A stretch of DNA of 64,000 nt from contig NZ_JADYVD010000036.1 of NCBI RefSeq assembly GCF_020193575.1, positions 1 through 64,000 of the forward strand, read 5' to 3'. The translations under genes and the position numbers were made by a program. The notes under the pieces are model-generated. The model was not told the origin of the DNA. It was given only the letters and a program-made list of their open reading frames with translations, and did not search any database. Each line of letters starts with the position of its first letter. Position 1 is the stretch's first letter. Shown here piece after piece: positions 53,233-62,878 of the stretch. This stretch comes from Ensifer sp. IC4062. GTDB taxonomy: Bacteria > Pseudomonadota > Alphaproteobacteria > Rhizobiales > Rhizobiaceae.

Positions 53233-54054
53233 ATGAGCACGGATCATGGCCGTCTCGACGGCAAGATCGCCATCGTCACAGGCGGCACACAAGGGCTCGG
53301 CGCGACGATCGCGGCGCTCTTCGCCGAACGGGGTGCGACCGGCATCGTCATCTGCGGGCGCAACGCCGACAAGGGTGAGGCAAAAGCAGCCGAGATCGGC
53401 AAGGCAACCGGCACCAAGGTGATTTACGTGGCAGCCGATCTCGAGCGGGTCGATGACGCCCGCAATGTCGTTGCGGTTTGTGACAGGGAATTCGGCCGGG
53501 TGGACGCGTTGGTCAATGCCGCGGCCATCACCGACCGCGGCACGATCCTCGACACCACGCCGGAACTCTTTGACCGCATGTTCGCGATCAACGTTCGCGC
53601 GCCCTTCTTCCTGATGCAGGAAGCGGTGTAGGTAATGCGGCGCGAGAAGATCGAAGGCACGATCGTCAATATCGGCTCGATGTCGGCCAAGGCGGGCCAG
53701 CCCTTCATTGCCGCCTATTGCGCGTCGAAAGGTGCCCTGGAGACGTTGACCAAGAACACCGCCTACGCGCTTCTCCGCAACCGAATCCGCGTGAACGGTC
53801 TCAACATCGGCTGGATGGCATCGGAAGGAGAGGATCGCATTCAGCGCGAATATCATGACGCACCGGCGGATTGGCTGGAGAGGACTGCAGCCAGCCAGCC
53901 CTTCGGGCGCCTTGTCGATCCGGCCGAAGTGGCGCGCGCCTGCGCCTATCTCTCCTCGGCGGAATCCGGCTTGATGACCGGTTCGGTGATCTGCTTCGAC
54001 CAATCGATCTGGGGCGCCTACGATGGCTCGCCGCATCCGGCGGCGCCGCTCTGA
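53233..54054 (+). pseudogene. SDR-family oxidoreductase interrupted by an in-frame amber codon
   Basis: One reading frame of 273 codons codes for a classical short-chain dehydrogenase. The cofactor motif TGGTQGLGATIA is near residue 16, NAAAITDRG near 94, then FLMQEAV, a TAG at 53629-53631 (codon 133), and the frame resumes VMRREKIEGTIVNIGSMSAK. The catalytic Tyr-Lys pair (YCASK) lies after the stop. Relatives carry Lys or Gln here, so a single base change explains the stop. The upstream fragment lacks the active site. Without suppression the gene is dead; a sequencing error or amber suppression are the alternatives. AGGAGCAG precedes the ATG. Confidence 0.8.
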
Positions 54055-54142
54055 CGCGGAGCCGGTTCCCCATGCAGAGTCTCGGGCGAGGCGAGCCGTT
54101 GCGTCCCGTCTTGCCTTTCGCCTTTGGCTGTGCCCATATGCG

Positions 54143-55075
<933 letters not shown>

Positions 55076-55171
55076 TGAATCGCTTCGATTCAATATGATA
55101 GACGCAAGATCTGCACTGCTTTGCGAGCATGCGGGTTGGTCAGCCGAGCGATTTTTCTGAAGCTGATGAGG

Positions 55172-56302
55172 TCAATTGCCCTGGAGCGGCTGGTAGCCCG
55201 GACCGAGCGGATGCTTGAGGTCGATCGCGCTCTTTTCTTGCGGCAGGAATGCAGGGCCCACGACGCGGACCTTGCTGTTCGCCGGATCATAGGGCCTTTC
55301 CCGCACAGGCTTTGCTTGTGCCGCCCCCGTAGCCGGCTTCCGGTCTCCATTGATGGTGATGACCGACGGCTCGCTGCCGGTCGTCGCCTTGCCGCCATGT
55401 TCTGTTGCTGCACTAGTCGGGATTCGGCAGCTGCAAACTCCTGGCGCACCGACGCCGCGCGCGCGGTAGGCAAAGGCCGCCGGCAGCTCGGTATAGGGTC
55501 TTCCTGTCAAGGCCGAGACCATCTGGTCGCTCTCTTCCGTCGCGAGGACATGGTAGTAGAGTTCCGTCTGCGCACCGGGGCAGCGCGCCTGACAAAGCTC
55601 GGCGTCACGGGCAAAATCTGCCGGCGTTGCATTTGACGAGATCGGGAAAAACGCCCCGTCGCAGGTGCGCACGCACATTGTCCTGAGGCTACCCATGGGG
55701 TCCTGGTGCAGCAACGGGAACTCCTGCATCTCGCCGTCGTCACTCAGGAGGGGATAATCTTCGCTGTCCGGTGGGAGATCCCTGAGGATATTGCGGGGGA
55801 GCTCGACATCTTCGACCGCCACGCTGGCGAACTCGTCCTGCTCCGCGACTGGATCTGGGGCTTCGTTCGCCTCATCATGACAGCCGTTCAGTTCCAGCGC
55901 CGCGAGAATGCGCCGGCGCGTGTCGCCTGTGTCGCCCGATATCAACGAGCGGCGGTGCGCCTTCAACCTTTGAAGGTTGTCCTCCATGCGCGCGATGGTC
56001 TCATCCAGCATCGCGCAGGCCTCATCCTTGTCGCCGCCGATGACGACGACACTGCCGGTGCTGCACTCCATTCGGCGTCGCTCGTTCTTCGCCCGGCGGA
56101 GCTCAATGTTCTGGCGGGAGAGGGCGCCCGTGAAGTCGCGAAGGTTGGCGGTCGGGGTGACGTCCGTCGAAAGATCTGTCAGCCGTTCATTCAGGCGTTC
56201 GCAAACGGTCGAGGCCGACGCTGCGTCAGCGATCGCCAGCAGTAACGGGAGCAGGGCCACCGCCACGGATTTCACGTTCCGGGATATGACACTCCGGGAC
56301 AC
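55172..56302 (-). CDS. DUF2865 domain secreted protein
   Basis: This 376-residue protein has a signal peptide (residues 1-30, SVAVALLPLLLAIADAASAS) and the DUF2865 pattern: early cysteines in STVCERLNERL, a coiled region NIELRRAKNERRRMECSTGS, then MCVRTCDGAFFPISSNATPA with paired cysteines near 210, CQARCPGAQTELYYH near 240, and VCSCRIP. Five or more cysteines suggest disulfides in the periplasm. Function is unknown. It begins at a GTG. It is not evidently linked to bluB (divergent-facing, convergent ends) or to sinI. Confidence 0.82.
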   Translation of the reverse strand: MSRSVISRNVKSVAVALLPLLLAIADAASASTVCERLNERLTDLSTDVTPTANLRDFTGALSRQNIELRRAKNERRRMECSTGSVVVIGGDKDEACAMLDETIARMEDNLQRLKAHRRSLISGDTGDTRRRILAALELNGCHDEANEAPDPVAEQDEFASVAVEDVELPRNILRDLPPDSEDYPLLSDDGEMQEFPLLHQDPMGSLRTMCVRTCDGAFFPISSNATPADFARDAELCQARCPGAQTELYYHVLATEESDQMVSALTGRPYTELPAAFAYRARGVGAPGVCSCRIPTSAATEHGGKATTGSEPSVITINGDRKPATGAAQAKPVRERPYDPANSKVRVVGPAFLPQEKSAIDLKHPLGPGYQPLQGN

Positions 56303-56444
56303 TGGCTCTCTTCTCTTCTGCTGTGGCGCGCGAACCCTTCTTCGAGGACTTTCACGACCGCCAACTCCTGTTTCTCCATATCATAAGGCGTTGACGTAAC
56401 AGCGCAACGTCAAGGGAGAGTTTGCGTTAACAGGGCAACCGCAG

Positions 56445-56481
56445 CAAGAGAGAAGAGGCCGGACCGCGAGGGCGGTCCGGC
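56445..56481 (-). terminator. Terminator of sinI
   Basis: On the minus strand, GCCGGACCGC and GCGGTCCGGC (56472-56481 and 56458-56467) form a perfect 10-bp stem around four bases, followed by CTCTTCTCTCTT, nine bases after the sinI stop. Confidence 0.8.
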
Positions 56482-56489
56482 GAGACGGA

Positions 56490-57134
56490 TCAGGCCGCCC
56501 GTGCTGTTTCGAGCGACATCGGGCGCTCCAGTACGGTGCCCTCGATCGCGGCAACTTGCTTCATTGTTTCGAGCAGCTCTCGCGTCACTTCCCACGCCAC
56601 TGCGACGGCGAAGACGGAGCCGATCCGGTGCGGGTCGGCGATGCGCTCTCCCGGGCAACCCATCCGACGGAACATTCTTTCCAGGAAGACATCGGTGACC
56701 GTCACGATATGGCTGATACCGGAGGCAAGGCCCATTTCACCCACACCACACATGAGTTCCGCAGCGGCAACCGTTACCTGGTTCGACGAGCGGTCCTGCG
56801 AAATATCCGGATCAATGCAGAAGCGGCTCGATTCCCAGATTGAGGCACTGCGGATTTCCGGATTGTCGCCGAGCAGGATCGGAAACGTATCGTCCAGCAT
56901 ATTCGGCCCAAGGGTCGGCAAAAGCCGCAGCGATCCGCGCAATTTTCCGGTATCCGGCGAGTACGACATCACATAGAGGGGGTTCGCCTTGTCGTAGTGG
57001 TCGATTTCCCACTCGCCATCCGTCTTCACATCCCACTTCAGGAAATCATGGAACACGCGCTTGCGCAGCCGGAACATTTCGTCGATGGCCCGCGGGTGCT
57101 GTCCGCGAGCGTTACCGTTCACAATCCTGATCAT
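56490..57134 (-). CDS. sinI: Acyl-homoserine-lactone synthase SinI
   Basis: This 214-residue LuxI-type enzyme makes N-acyl homoserine lactones from acyl-ACP and SAM. The conserved N-terminal residues are present: RLRKRVFHDFLKWDV (Arg, Phe, Trp), a pair of Asp in EIDHYDKANPLYVM and Arg in KLRGSLRLLPT; ASIWESSRFCID is the following signature. In S. meliloti SinI makes long-chain signals. The start at 57134 follows GGAG. A 20-bp lux-type dyad lies 60 bases upstream, and sinR is upstream on the same strand. Neighbouring dme supports orthology with the S. meliloti sin locus. Confidence 0.96.
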   Translation of the reverse strand: MIRIVNGNARGQHPRAIDEMFRLRKRVFHDFLKWDVKTDGEWEIDHYDKANPLYVMSYSPDTGKLRGSLRLLPTLGPNMLDDTFPILLGDNPEIRSASIWESSRFCIDPDISQDRSSNQVTVAAAELMCGVGEMGLASGISHIVTVTDVFLERMFRRMGCPGERIADPHRIGSVFAVAVAWEVTRELLETMKQVAAIEGTVLERPMSLETARAA

Positions 57135-57193
57135 CTTTCGCTCCATCGTTTTTGCGCGATGGGCGAATGCTGTCAGGCTCAACTGACACATGT

Positions 57194-57213
57194 AACTGTC
57201 GATAGTGACAGTT
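57194..57213 (-). promoter_or_regulatory. lux-type box upstream of sinI
   Basis: AACTGTC (57194-57200) and GACAGTT (57207-57213) form a perfect 7-bp dyad with a six-base centre, exactly 20 bp in all, the usual size of a lux box. It lies 60 bases before the sinI start and is the likely site for SinR or ExpR. Confidence 0.8.
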
Positions 57214-57288
57214 CAAAAGCGGATTTTTTCCTACTAAATTTGCAGGGCTTTTGTGGAGCGGGGCTTTGGGAATGGTTAACTTGACCCG

Positions 57289-58026
57289 TCAGATGGTGGG
57301 GATCAGGGCGTGGCGAACCGCCTGCGCCACAGCTTGCGTATTGGAGACGACGTTCAACTTGCGCCGCGCATTGGTCATGAAGAAGCGGACCGTACGTTCG
57401 GAGATACCAAGTATCGTGGCGATTTCCCAGTAACTCTTGCCGGCCGCCGACCAGGTCAGCACCTCGGTTTCGCGGCCCGTCAGCCGCATGTCGCGCTCAT
57501 CGATCGCGCCCGCCATGGCCGCATGTTCCAACATCGATGCGTGGAAGAGGTTGGCGGCCAACTGGAAGTCACGCAGATGGCAGCGTCGGTAGGTGGACCA
57601 TTCCGCAGGCGACATGTTGGCGTTGATGGCGAGAAGCGCCATGCGTCCCGCGGGTGATGGCAGCGGCAACGCTACGCCCTCTGTCGAAAGCCCGATTTCC
57701 TCCGCTGCGTGAAAAAGCGGCTCGCACTCGGGAAACCGTCGGCGTGCGGTCGTCCATTCGACAGGTCTCACGCCGCCAAGCGCAAGCCGCAGGATGGGAT
57801 CAATGCGGTAGAGGCCTTTTGTGGCATAGATTTCGGCGGCATAGGCGCCGAACGTATGATGCAAGCGGCAGACCTTCAGGCCGTCAGCAAGGGGCTCCGC
57901 TTCCAGGTATAGCAGATGCGCGATCTTGAAAGTGCGGCGCATCAACGCGAAGAATTGCTCGGGTTCGGGGCAGCCCCCGTACTCCACAATGTCCAATAGA
58001 TCGAGGACAGCCTGTTGATCCGTCAT
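57289..58026 (-). CDS. sinR: LuxR-family quorum-sensing regulator SinR
   Basis: This 245-residue regulator has an N-terminal autoinducer-binding domain (residues 1-165) and a C-terminal LuxR helix-turn-helix near residues 180-240: LTGRETEVLTWSAAGKSYWE, IATILGISERTVRFFMTNAR. Glu in ETEVL and Gly in AAGKSYWEIA fit the family. It activates sinI. The ATG at 58026 is chosen over a GTG three codons upstream. A 37-bp imperfect dyad lies 22 bases upstream and may be a control site for sinR itself. Confidence 0.95.
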   Translation of the reverse strand: MTDQQAVLDLLDIVEYGGCPEPEQFFALMRRTFKIAHLLYLEAEPLADGLKVCRLHHTFGAYAAEIYATKGLYRIDPILRLALGGVRPVEWTTARRRFPECEPLFHAAEEIGLSTEGVALPLPSPAGRMALLAINANMSPAEWSTYRRCHLRDFQLAANLFHASMLEHAAMAGAIDERDMRLTGRETEVLTWSAAGKSYWEIATILGISERTVRFFMTNARRKLNVVSNTQAVAQAVRHALIPTI

Positions 58027-58047
58027 GCCCAACACCGAATCTTGCCC

Positions 58048-58084
58048 CTAGATAAGCATGGTAATGGGGGCATGCTTTGTCTAG
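58048..58084. promoter_or_regulatory. Imperfect inverted repeat upstream of sinR
   Basis: CTAGATAAGCATG (58048-58060) and CATGCTTTGTCTAG (58071-58084) are inverted copies that differ by one extra base and one mismatch, separated by ten bases. The site lies 22 bases upstream of the sinR start and probably overlaps its promoter, so a regulator binding here would control the quorum-sensing circuit. The identity of the binding protein cannot be told from sequence. Confidence 0.5.
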
Positions 58085-58198
58085 TGCAATATTTCGTAAA
58101 CGCTGCAAACTATTGCCCTTTCTAAACTCAAGGTTGAATTTTGATCGGGGTAAACGCCGGGCCCGCCCGGACGGCGGCCCCGACGGAGAGCTTGTCCG

Positions 58199-60505
58199 TC
58201 AGACCGGATGGCTTGCTTCTACGACCGCAAGAGCGGCCATGTTGACCACACCGCGCGATGTGACCGACGGCGAGAGAATGTGCGCGGGCAGTGCGGAGCC
58301 CAGGAGGATTGGCCCGACATGCAGGCTGTCCGTCATAGTCTTAACCACACCGAGTGTGATGTTGGCTGCGTCCAGATTGGGGAATACGAGCAGGTTCGCC
58401 TCGCCATTCAAGGCGCTGTCCGGCATCACGCGCTGGCGCAGGATCTCGGAGATCGCCGAGTCGCCGTGCATTTCGCCATCGACCTCGAGGTCGGGTGCGA
58501 GCTCACGCACGAGGTGCAGCGCCGCGCGCATTTTCGAAGCGCTTTCGGAGTCCCGCGAGCCAAAATTCGAATGCGACACGAGTGCCGCACGCGGAGTAAT
58601 GCCGAAGCGGCGGATTTCTCCGGCCGCCATCACGGTCGTCTGCGCAATCTCCTCGGCGCTCGGATTGTAGCTGACATAGGTGTCGGTGAAGAAGGTTGCT
58701 CCGCGCTGCGAGATGAGCAGGCTCAGCGCAGAGAAATCGAGAACGCCCGCCCGCTTGCCGATGATCTGCGAAACATCGCGCAGGTGTTTGCTGTAGCGTC
58801 CTTCCACGCCGCAGATCAGCGCATCCGCTTCGCCGCGCTTGACCGCGAGAGCGCCGATCACCGTCGTGTTCGTGCGCACGATGGTGCGGGCCGCTTCCGG
58901 GATGACGCCGCGGCGGCCGACGAGTGCAAAATAGTCGTCGACGTAGTCGCGGTAGCGCGGGTCACCTTCAGGATTCACGACTTCGAAGTCGACATCCGGG
59001 CGGATCCGCAGGCCGTAGCGCCGCAGACGCGTCTCGATAATCTGAGGGCGGCCGATCAGGATGGGACTGGCGGTGCCTTCCTCGAGCAGCACCTGCGCGG
59101 CGCGCAGCACCCGTTCGTCTTCTCCCTCGGCAAAGATGACGCGGTTCTTCGCGGCGTTCTTGGCGGCCGCGAAGACCGGCTTCATGATGAAGCCGGACCG
59201 GAAGACGAAGCGGTTCAATTTATCAAGATAGGCGTCGAAATCCTGAATGGGGCGGCTCGCGACGCCGCTTTCGGCCGCTGCTTTCGCTACGGCCGGAGCG
59301 ATACGGAGGATCAGCCGCTGGTCGAACGGCGAGGGGATGAGGTAGTCTGGCCCGAAGATTGGCGTTTCGCCCGAATAGGCGCGTGCGGCGACATCCGAAG
59401 GCTCCTCGCGCGCAAGTCCGGCAATTGCCCGCACCGCGGCCATCTTCATTTCTTCATTGATTGTCCGCGCACCACAATCGAGAGCGCCACGGAAGATGTG
59501 CGGGAAACAGAGAACGTTGTTGACCTGGTTCGGGAAATCGGATCGTCCCGTACAGATCATGGCGTCCGGGCGCGCCGCACGGGCGAGTTCCGGCATGATT
59601 TCAGGGGTGGGGTTGGCGAGCGCCATGATCAGCGGTTTCTCGGCCATCTGCACAAGCAGTTCGGGCTTGAGGACGCCGGCGGCCGAGAGACCGAGGAAGA
59701 CGTCGGCGCCGCCAATGCTGTCGGCCAACACGCGGTTGTCGCTATCCTGCGCATAGACGGCCTTCCATTCGTCCATCAACGCTTCGCGTCCCTTGTAAAC
59801 GAGACCCTCGATATCGTGGACCCAGATGTTTTCGCGCTTGGCGCCTAGCGTGACGAGCAGATTGAGGCAGGCAAGAGCGGCAGCGCCCGCGCCCGAGGCG
59901 ACGATCTTTGCTTCGGCAATATCCTTGCCGGCGAGTTCGAGACCGTTCAGAACGGCGGCAGCAACGATGATAGCGGTTCCGTGCTGATCGTCATGGAAGA
60001 CCGGTATCTCCATCTTTTCGCGCAGGCGCCGCTCCACCTCAAAGCATTCCGGCGCCTTGATGTCCTCGAGATTGACACCGCCGAAGGTCGGCTCCAATGC
60101 CGACACGACATCGACCATACGGTCGACGGTGGGCGCGTCGATCTCGATGTCGAAAACGTCGATGCCGGCGAATTTCTTGAAGAGCACGGCCTTGCCTTCC
60201 ATAACCGGCTTGGAGGCGAGTGGACCGATGTTGCCGAGGCCGAGAACAGCGGTGCCGTTGGAGATTACCGCGACCAGATTGGCGCGCGCGGTGAAATCAG
60301 CGGCGGCTTCGGGATTGTCCTTGATGGCGATACAGGGCGCGGCGACGCCGGGCGAATAGGCGAGCGCCAGATCGCGCTGGTTGCCGAGCGGCTTGGTCGG
60401 CTGGATCTCAAGCTTGCCCGGGCGCGGGTAGCGATGGAAGAAAAGTGCCTGCTGGTCGATGTCCCCGCTTGCCGGAACCTGTTTCACTTTGTCGCCCGTA
60501 TTCAT
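58199..60505 (-). CDS. dme: NAD(P)-dependent malic enzyme with phosphotransacetylase-like domain
   Basis: This 768-residue chimeric enzyme decarboxylates malate to pyruvate. The N-terminal malic domain (residues 1-170, [13 protein letters not shown] and [12 protein letters not shown]) and the NAD(P)-binding domain (HDDQHGTAI near 195, [12 protein letters not shown] near 222) are followed by a phosphotransacetylase-like domain (about 460-760; [33 protein letters not shown]). In S. meliloti the two such enzymes are Dme (NAD, needed for nitrogen fixation) and Tme (NADP). Sequence as I recall it and the place next to sinR favour Dme. The start at 60505 follows GAGGA; an ATG three codons upstream is an alternative. 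A GC-rich hairpin candidate lies after its stop at 58146-58182. Confidence 0.9.
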   Translation of the reverse strand: MNTGDKVKQVPASGDIDQQALFFHRYPRPGKLEIQPTKPLGNQRDLALAYSPGVAAPCIAIKDNPEAAADFTARANLVAVISNGTAVLGLGNIGPLASKPVMEGKAVLFKKFAGIDVFDIEIDAPTVDRMVDVVSALEPTFGGVNLEDIKAPECFEVERRLREKMEIPVFHDDQHGTAIIVAAAVLNGLELAGKDIAEAKIVASGAGAAALACLNLLVTLGAKRENIWVHDIEGLVYKGREALMDEWKAVYAQDSDNRVLADSIGGADVFLGLSAAGVLKPELLVQMAEKPLIMALANPTPEIMPELARAARPDAMICTGRSDFPNQVNNVLCFPHIFRGALDCGARTINEEMKMAAVRAIAGLAREEPSDVAARAYSGETPIFGPDYLIPSPFDQRLILRIAPAVAKAAAESGVASRPIQDFDAYLDKLNRFVFRSGFIMKPVFAAAKNAAKNRVIFAEGEDERVLRAAQVLLEEGTASPILIGRPQIIETRLRRYGLRIRPDVDFEVVNPEGDPRYRDYVDDYFALVGRRGVIPEAARTIVRTNTTVIGALAVKRGEADALICGVEGRYSKHLRDVSQIIGKRAGVLDFSALSLLISQRGATFFTDTYVSYNPSAEEIAQTTVMAAGEIRRFGITPRAALVSHSNFGSRDSESASKMRAALHLVRELAPDLEVDGEMHGDSAISEILRQRVMPDSALNGEANLLVFPNLDAANITLGVVKTMTDSLHVGPILLGSALPAHILSPSVTSRGVVNMAALAVVEASHPV

Positions 60506-60681
60506 GCCTTGCATTCCTCGTTCTTGATCGGGGCCTTTTGGCATGAATTGCGGGCGGCGTACAGTTATGCTCTGGCTCATTTCCGACGCGTGGTTTGTCG
60601 CACGCGAATGCCGTGTCATCTTCCTGAAACACGAGTCTGGTTTTGACGAGCATCAAAAGGCTCAACCAAGACGAGGCTGGC

Positions 60682-61527
60682 ATGACCGCGGCATCGGTAT
60701 CCCAACAGAACCCGGTTCGGAAACTGCGGACGCTCTTCATTTCCGACGTCCACTTGGGCTCCAAGGCGGCCAAGACCGACTACCTGCTCGACTTCCTGCG
60801 CCATCACGAGGCGGAAACCATCATCCTCGTCGGCGACATCGTTGACGGCTGGCGCCTGAAGCGCAGCTGGTACTGGCCGCAACCGTGCAACGACGTGGTT
60901 CAAAAGCTGTTGCGCAAGGCCCGGAAAGGCTCCCGCATCATCTACATTCCGGGCAACCACGACGAGTTCATGCGGGATTTCCCGGGCGTGCATTTCGGCG
61001 GCATAGAGGTGGCCCAGCGCCACATGCACAAAGCCGCGGACGGACGCAACTATCTCGTCCTGCATGGCGACGAATTCGACGTCGTGGTGCGCAATGCGCG
61101 CGTGCTCGCCTATCTCGGCGACTGGGCCTACGACATGGCGATCGCTATCAATATCGGACTGGCGGCGATCCGCCGCCGTCTCGGCATGCCCTATTGGTCG
61201 TTCTCCTCCTGGGCAAAGCTGCAGGTCAAGCACGCGGTGAATTTCATCGGCGAGTTCCAGAAGGTCGTCGCCGAGGAGGCCCGCCGTCACGACGCACAGG
61301 GCGTCATTTGCGGCCATATTCATCACGCGGTGATCGAGGACATCGGCGATGTCCGCTACATCAATACTGGCGACTGGGTCGAAAGCTGCACCGCGATTGC
61401 GGAGCATTACGACGGCCGGATGGAGCTTATCACCTGGCACCGGATGCGCGGCGGCATGGTTGAGGTGGAAACCTCGGACGAGGCTGAGAAAATGCTGGCC
61501 CGTGTCCTTGCGCCACAAGCCGCCTGA
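60682..61527 (+). CDS. UDP-2,3-diacylglucosamine diphosphatase-like metallophosphoesterase
   Basis: This 281-residue calcineurin-like phosphoesterase has the metal motifs FISDVHLGS near residue 19, LVGDIVDGW near 51, IPGNHDEFM near 92 and GHIHHAVIED near 214. Together with the aromatic WYWPQP insertion these resemble LpxH-type enzymes in rhizobia, which remove UMP from UDP-2,3-diacylglucosamine in lipid A synthesis. Whether this copy does so is not certain; other members have unknown lipid substrates. The start at 60682 is preferred to a TTG 13 codons upstream. It is divergent from dme. Confidence 0.82.
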   Translation: MTAASVSQQNPVRKLRTLFISDVHLGSKAAKTDYLLDFLRHHEAETIILVGDIVDGWRLKRSWYWPQPCNDVVQKLLRKARKGSRIIYIPGNHDEFMRDFPGVHFGGIEVAQRHMHKAADGRNYLVLHGDEFDVVVRNARVLAYLGDWAYDMAIAINIGLAAIRRRLGMPYWSFSSWAKLQVKHAVNFIGEFQKVVAEEARRHDAQGVICGHIHHAVIEDIGDVRYINTGDWVESCTAIAEHYDGRMELITWHRMRGGMVEVETSDEAEKMLARVLAPQAA

Positions 61528-61657
61528 TCCAGCGGGCGCAAGACGGTCAGGCGTTTTCCCGCGCTGCGTTCAGAGAACTGCCTGTGGCGAAAACTAGCTT
61601 ATGGTGGGGTGCGGCGCGGTTGTGCTAGAGGTTGGCCTACAGCCACCAGGTCACTCC

Positions 61658-62878
61658 ATGATTCCCTCATCCGCGCCCTCGAATGTGGGGCCTCCGCCGC
61701 GTCGTTTCGCGCTCCGCATAGCGCTGCTCTTTTGTGCGCCGTTGATCGTCAACGGCTTCGCCATGCCGTATTTTCCGGTTTGGCTCAGTACGCTTTCGAT
61801 GACCGATTTCGAGATCGGTGTCGTTCTCGCCGTCCCAATGTTCATTCGCGTCATTACTGCGCCGCTCGCCGGTGTGCTTGCGGATCGGATCGGCGAGCGG
61901 GTGATCGTGCTGATCTGGTCGGCCGTGCTCTCCCTCGCGACGGCCTTCATCCTTTTCTACGCGCAGAGCTTCTGGCCGGTGCTCCTCATTTACGCGCTGC
62001 AATCGGCGGTCTATTCGCCCTATGTGCCGATCGTCGAGGCGATCGCGCTCTCGGGCGTGAGGCGCTGGGGCTTCGACTATGCTCATATGCGCGTCTGGGG
62101 ATCCGTGGCCTTCATCGGTGCGACCATGCTGGGCGGCTGGATGATCGGCAGATTTGGCGGTCCCATGGTGTTGCCGGCGATGGCCGTGGGCTTCGGGCTG
62201 ATGATCCTTATGGCCTTGGCTGCCCCACGCGTCGGCCGACCGCGCCGCCCTTCGCCGATCACCGCGCTGACCGAGCCGCCGCCGAAATCGCTGCGCCAGA
62301 CAGACCTGCAGTTGCTGCTGATCGGCGTCACGCTGGTCAACAGCAGCCATGCCATGCTCTTCGCCTTCTCGGCCATCTATTGGCAGCACATCGGCTACAG
62401 CGGCACGCAGATCGGAGCTCTCTGGAGCGCCGGCGTGGCAGCAGAGGTGCTGATGTTCATTTTTGCGAAGGCCGTCATCCGGCGCTTCAGCGTGTGGGCG
62501 ATGATCTTCTCAGGCTGCGGCCTTGCCGTCGTGCGCTGGCTGATATTTCCGATGGATCTCGGCTTCTCCGGCTATTTCGTCCTGCAGTGCTTCCACGCCT
62601 TCACCTATGCGATCATGCACACGGGCATGCAGCACAAGCTGGTGGAAAGGGTTGCTGAAGAGCAAGAGGCTTCGGCACAGGGCCTTTACTTCTTCTACAC
62701 CGGTTTCTTCACCGCGATTTTCACGTTCCTTTCGGGCTATTTCTACGCATGGTTCGGAGTCAACGGTTTCTATTCGATGTCGGCCGTCGCCTTCATCGGC
62801 TGCAGTTTCGCCTTCGCGGGCTGGTATCTTCAGCCCCAGAGGCTGGCCTCGGGCGGGAAGACGAGGGAGGCGTCGTAG
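61658..62878 (+). CDS. MFS transporter (HcaT-like)
   Basis: This 406-residue transporter has twelve predicted helices of the MFS_1-like type related to 3-phenylpropionate permease HcaT: FPVWLSTLSMTDFEIGVVLA near residue 40, ADRIGERVIVLIWS near 80 and YMPIVEAIALS-type YVPIVEAIAL near 127. The C-terminal half starts near 215. The substrate is not clear. Its 3' end overlaps the convergent epimerase gene by 49 bases. The ATG at 61658 is preferred to one 19 codons upstream. Confidence 0.83.
   Translation: MIPSSAPSNVGPPPRRFALRIALLFCAPLIVNGFAMPYFPVWLSTLSMTDFEIGVVLAVPMFIRVITAPLAGVLADRIGERVIVLIWSAVLSLATAFILFYAQSFWPVLLIYALQSAVYSPYVPIVEAIALSGVRRWGFDYAHMRVWGSVAFIGATMLGGWMIGRFGGPMVLPAMAVGFGLMILMALAAPRVGRPRRPSPITALTEPPPKSLRQTDLQLLLIGVTLVNSSHAMLFAFSAIYWQHIGYSGTQIGALWSAGVAAEVLMFIFAKAVIRRFSVWAMIFSGCGLAVVRWLIFPMDLGFSGYFVLQCFHAFTYAIMHTGMQHKLVERVAEEQEASAQGLYFFYTGFFTAIFTFLSGYFYAWFGVNGFYSMSAVAFIGCSFAFAGWYLQPQRLASGGKTREAS

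Noticed and set aside
58208-59848. A 546-codon open frame opposite dme.
   Set aside because: The malic enzyme reading is complete and conserved; the antisense product has no recognisable features.
58199-60505. Assignment as the NADP-specific malic enzyme Tme.
   Set aside because: Both S. meliloti enzymes share this architecture. The sequence as recalled and the position beside sinR fit Dme better; cofactor use cannot be proven from sequence.
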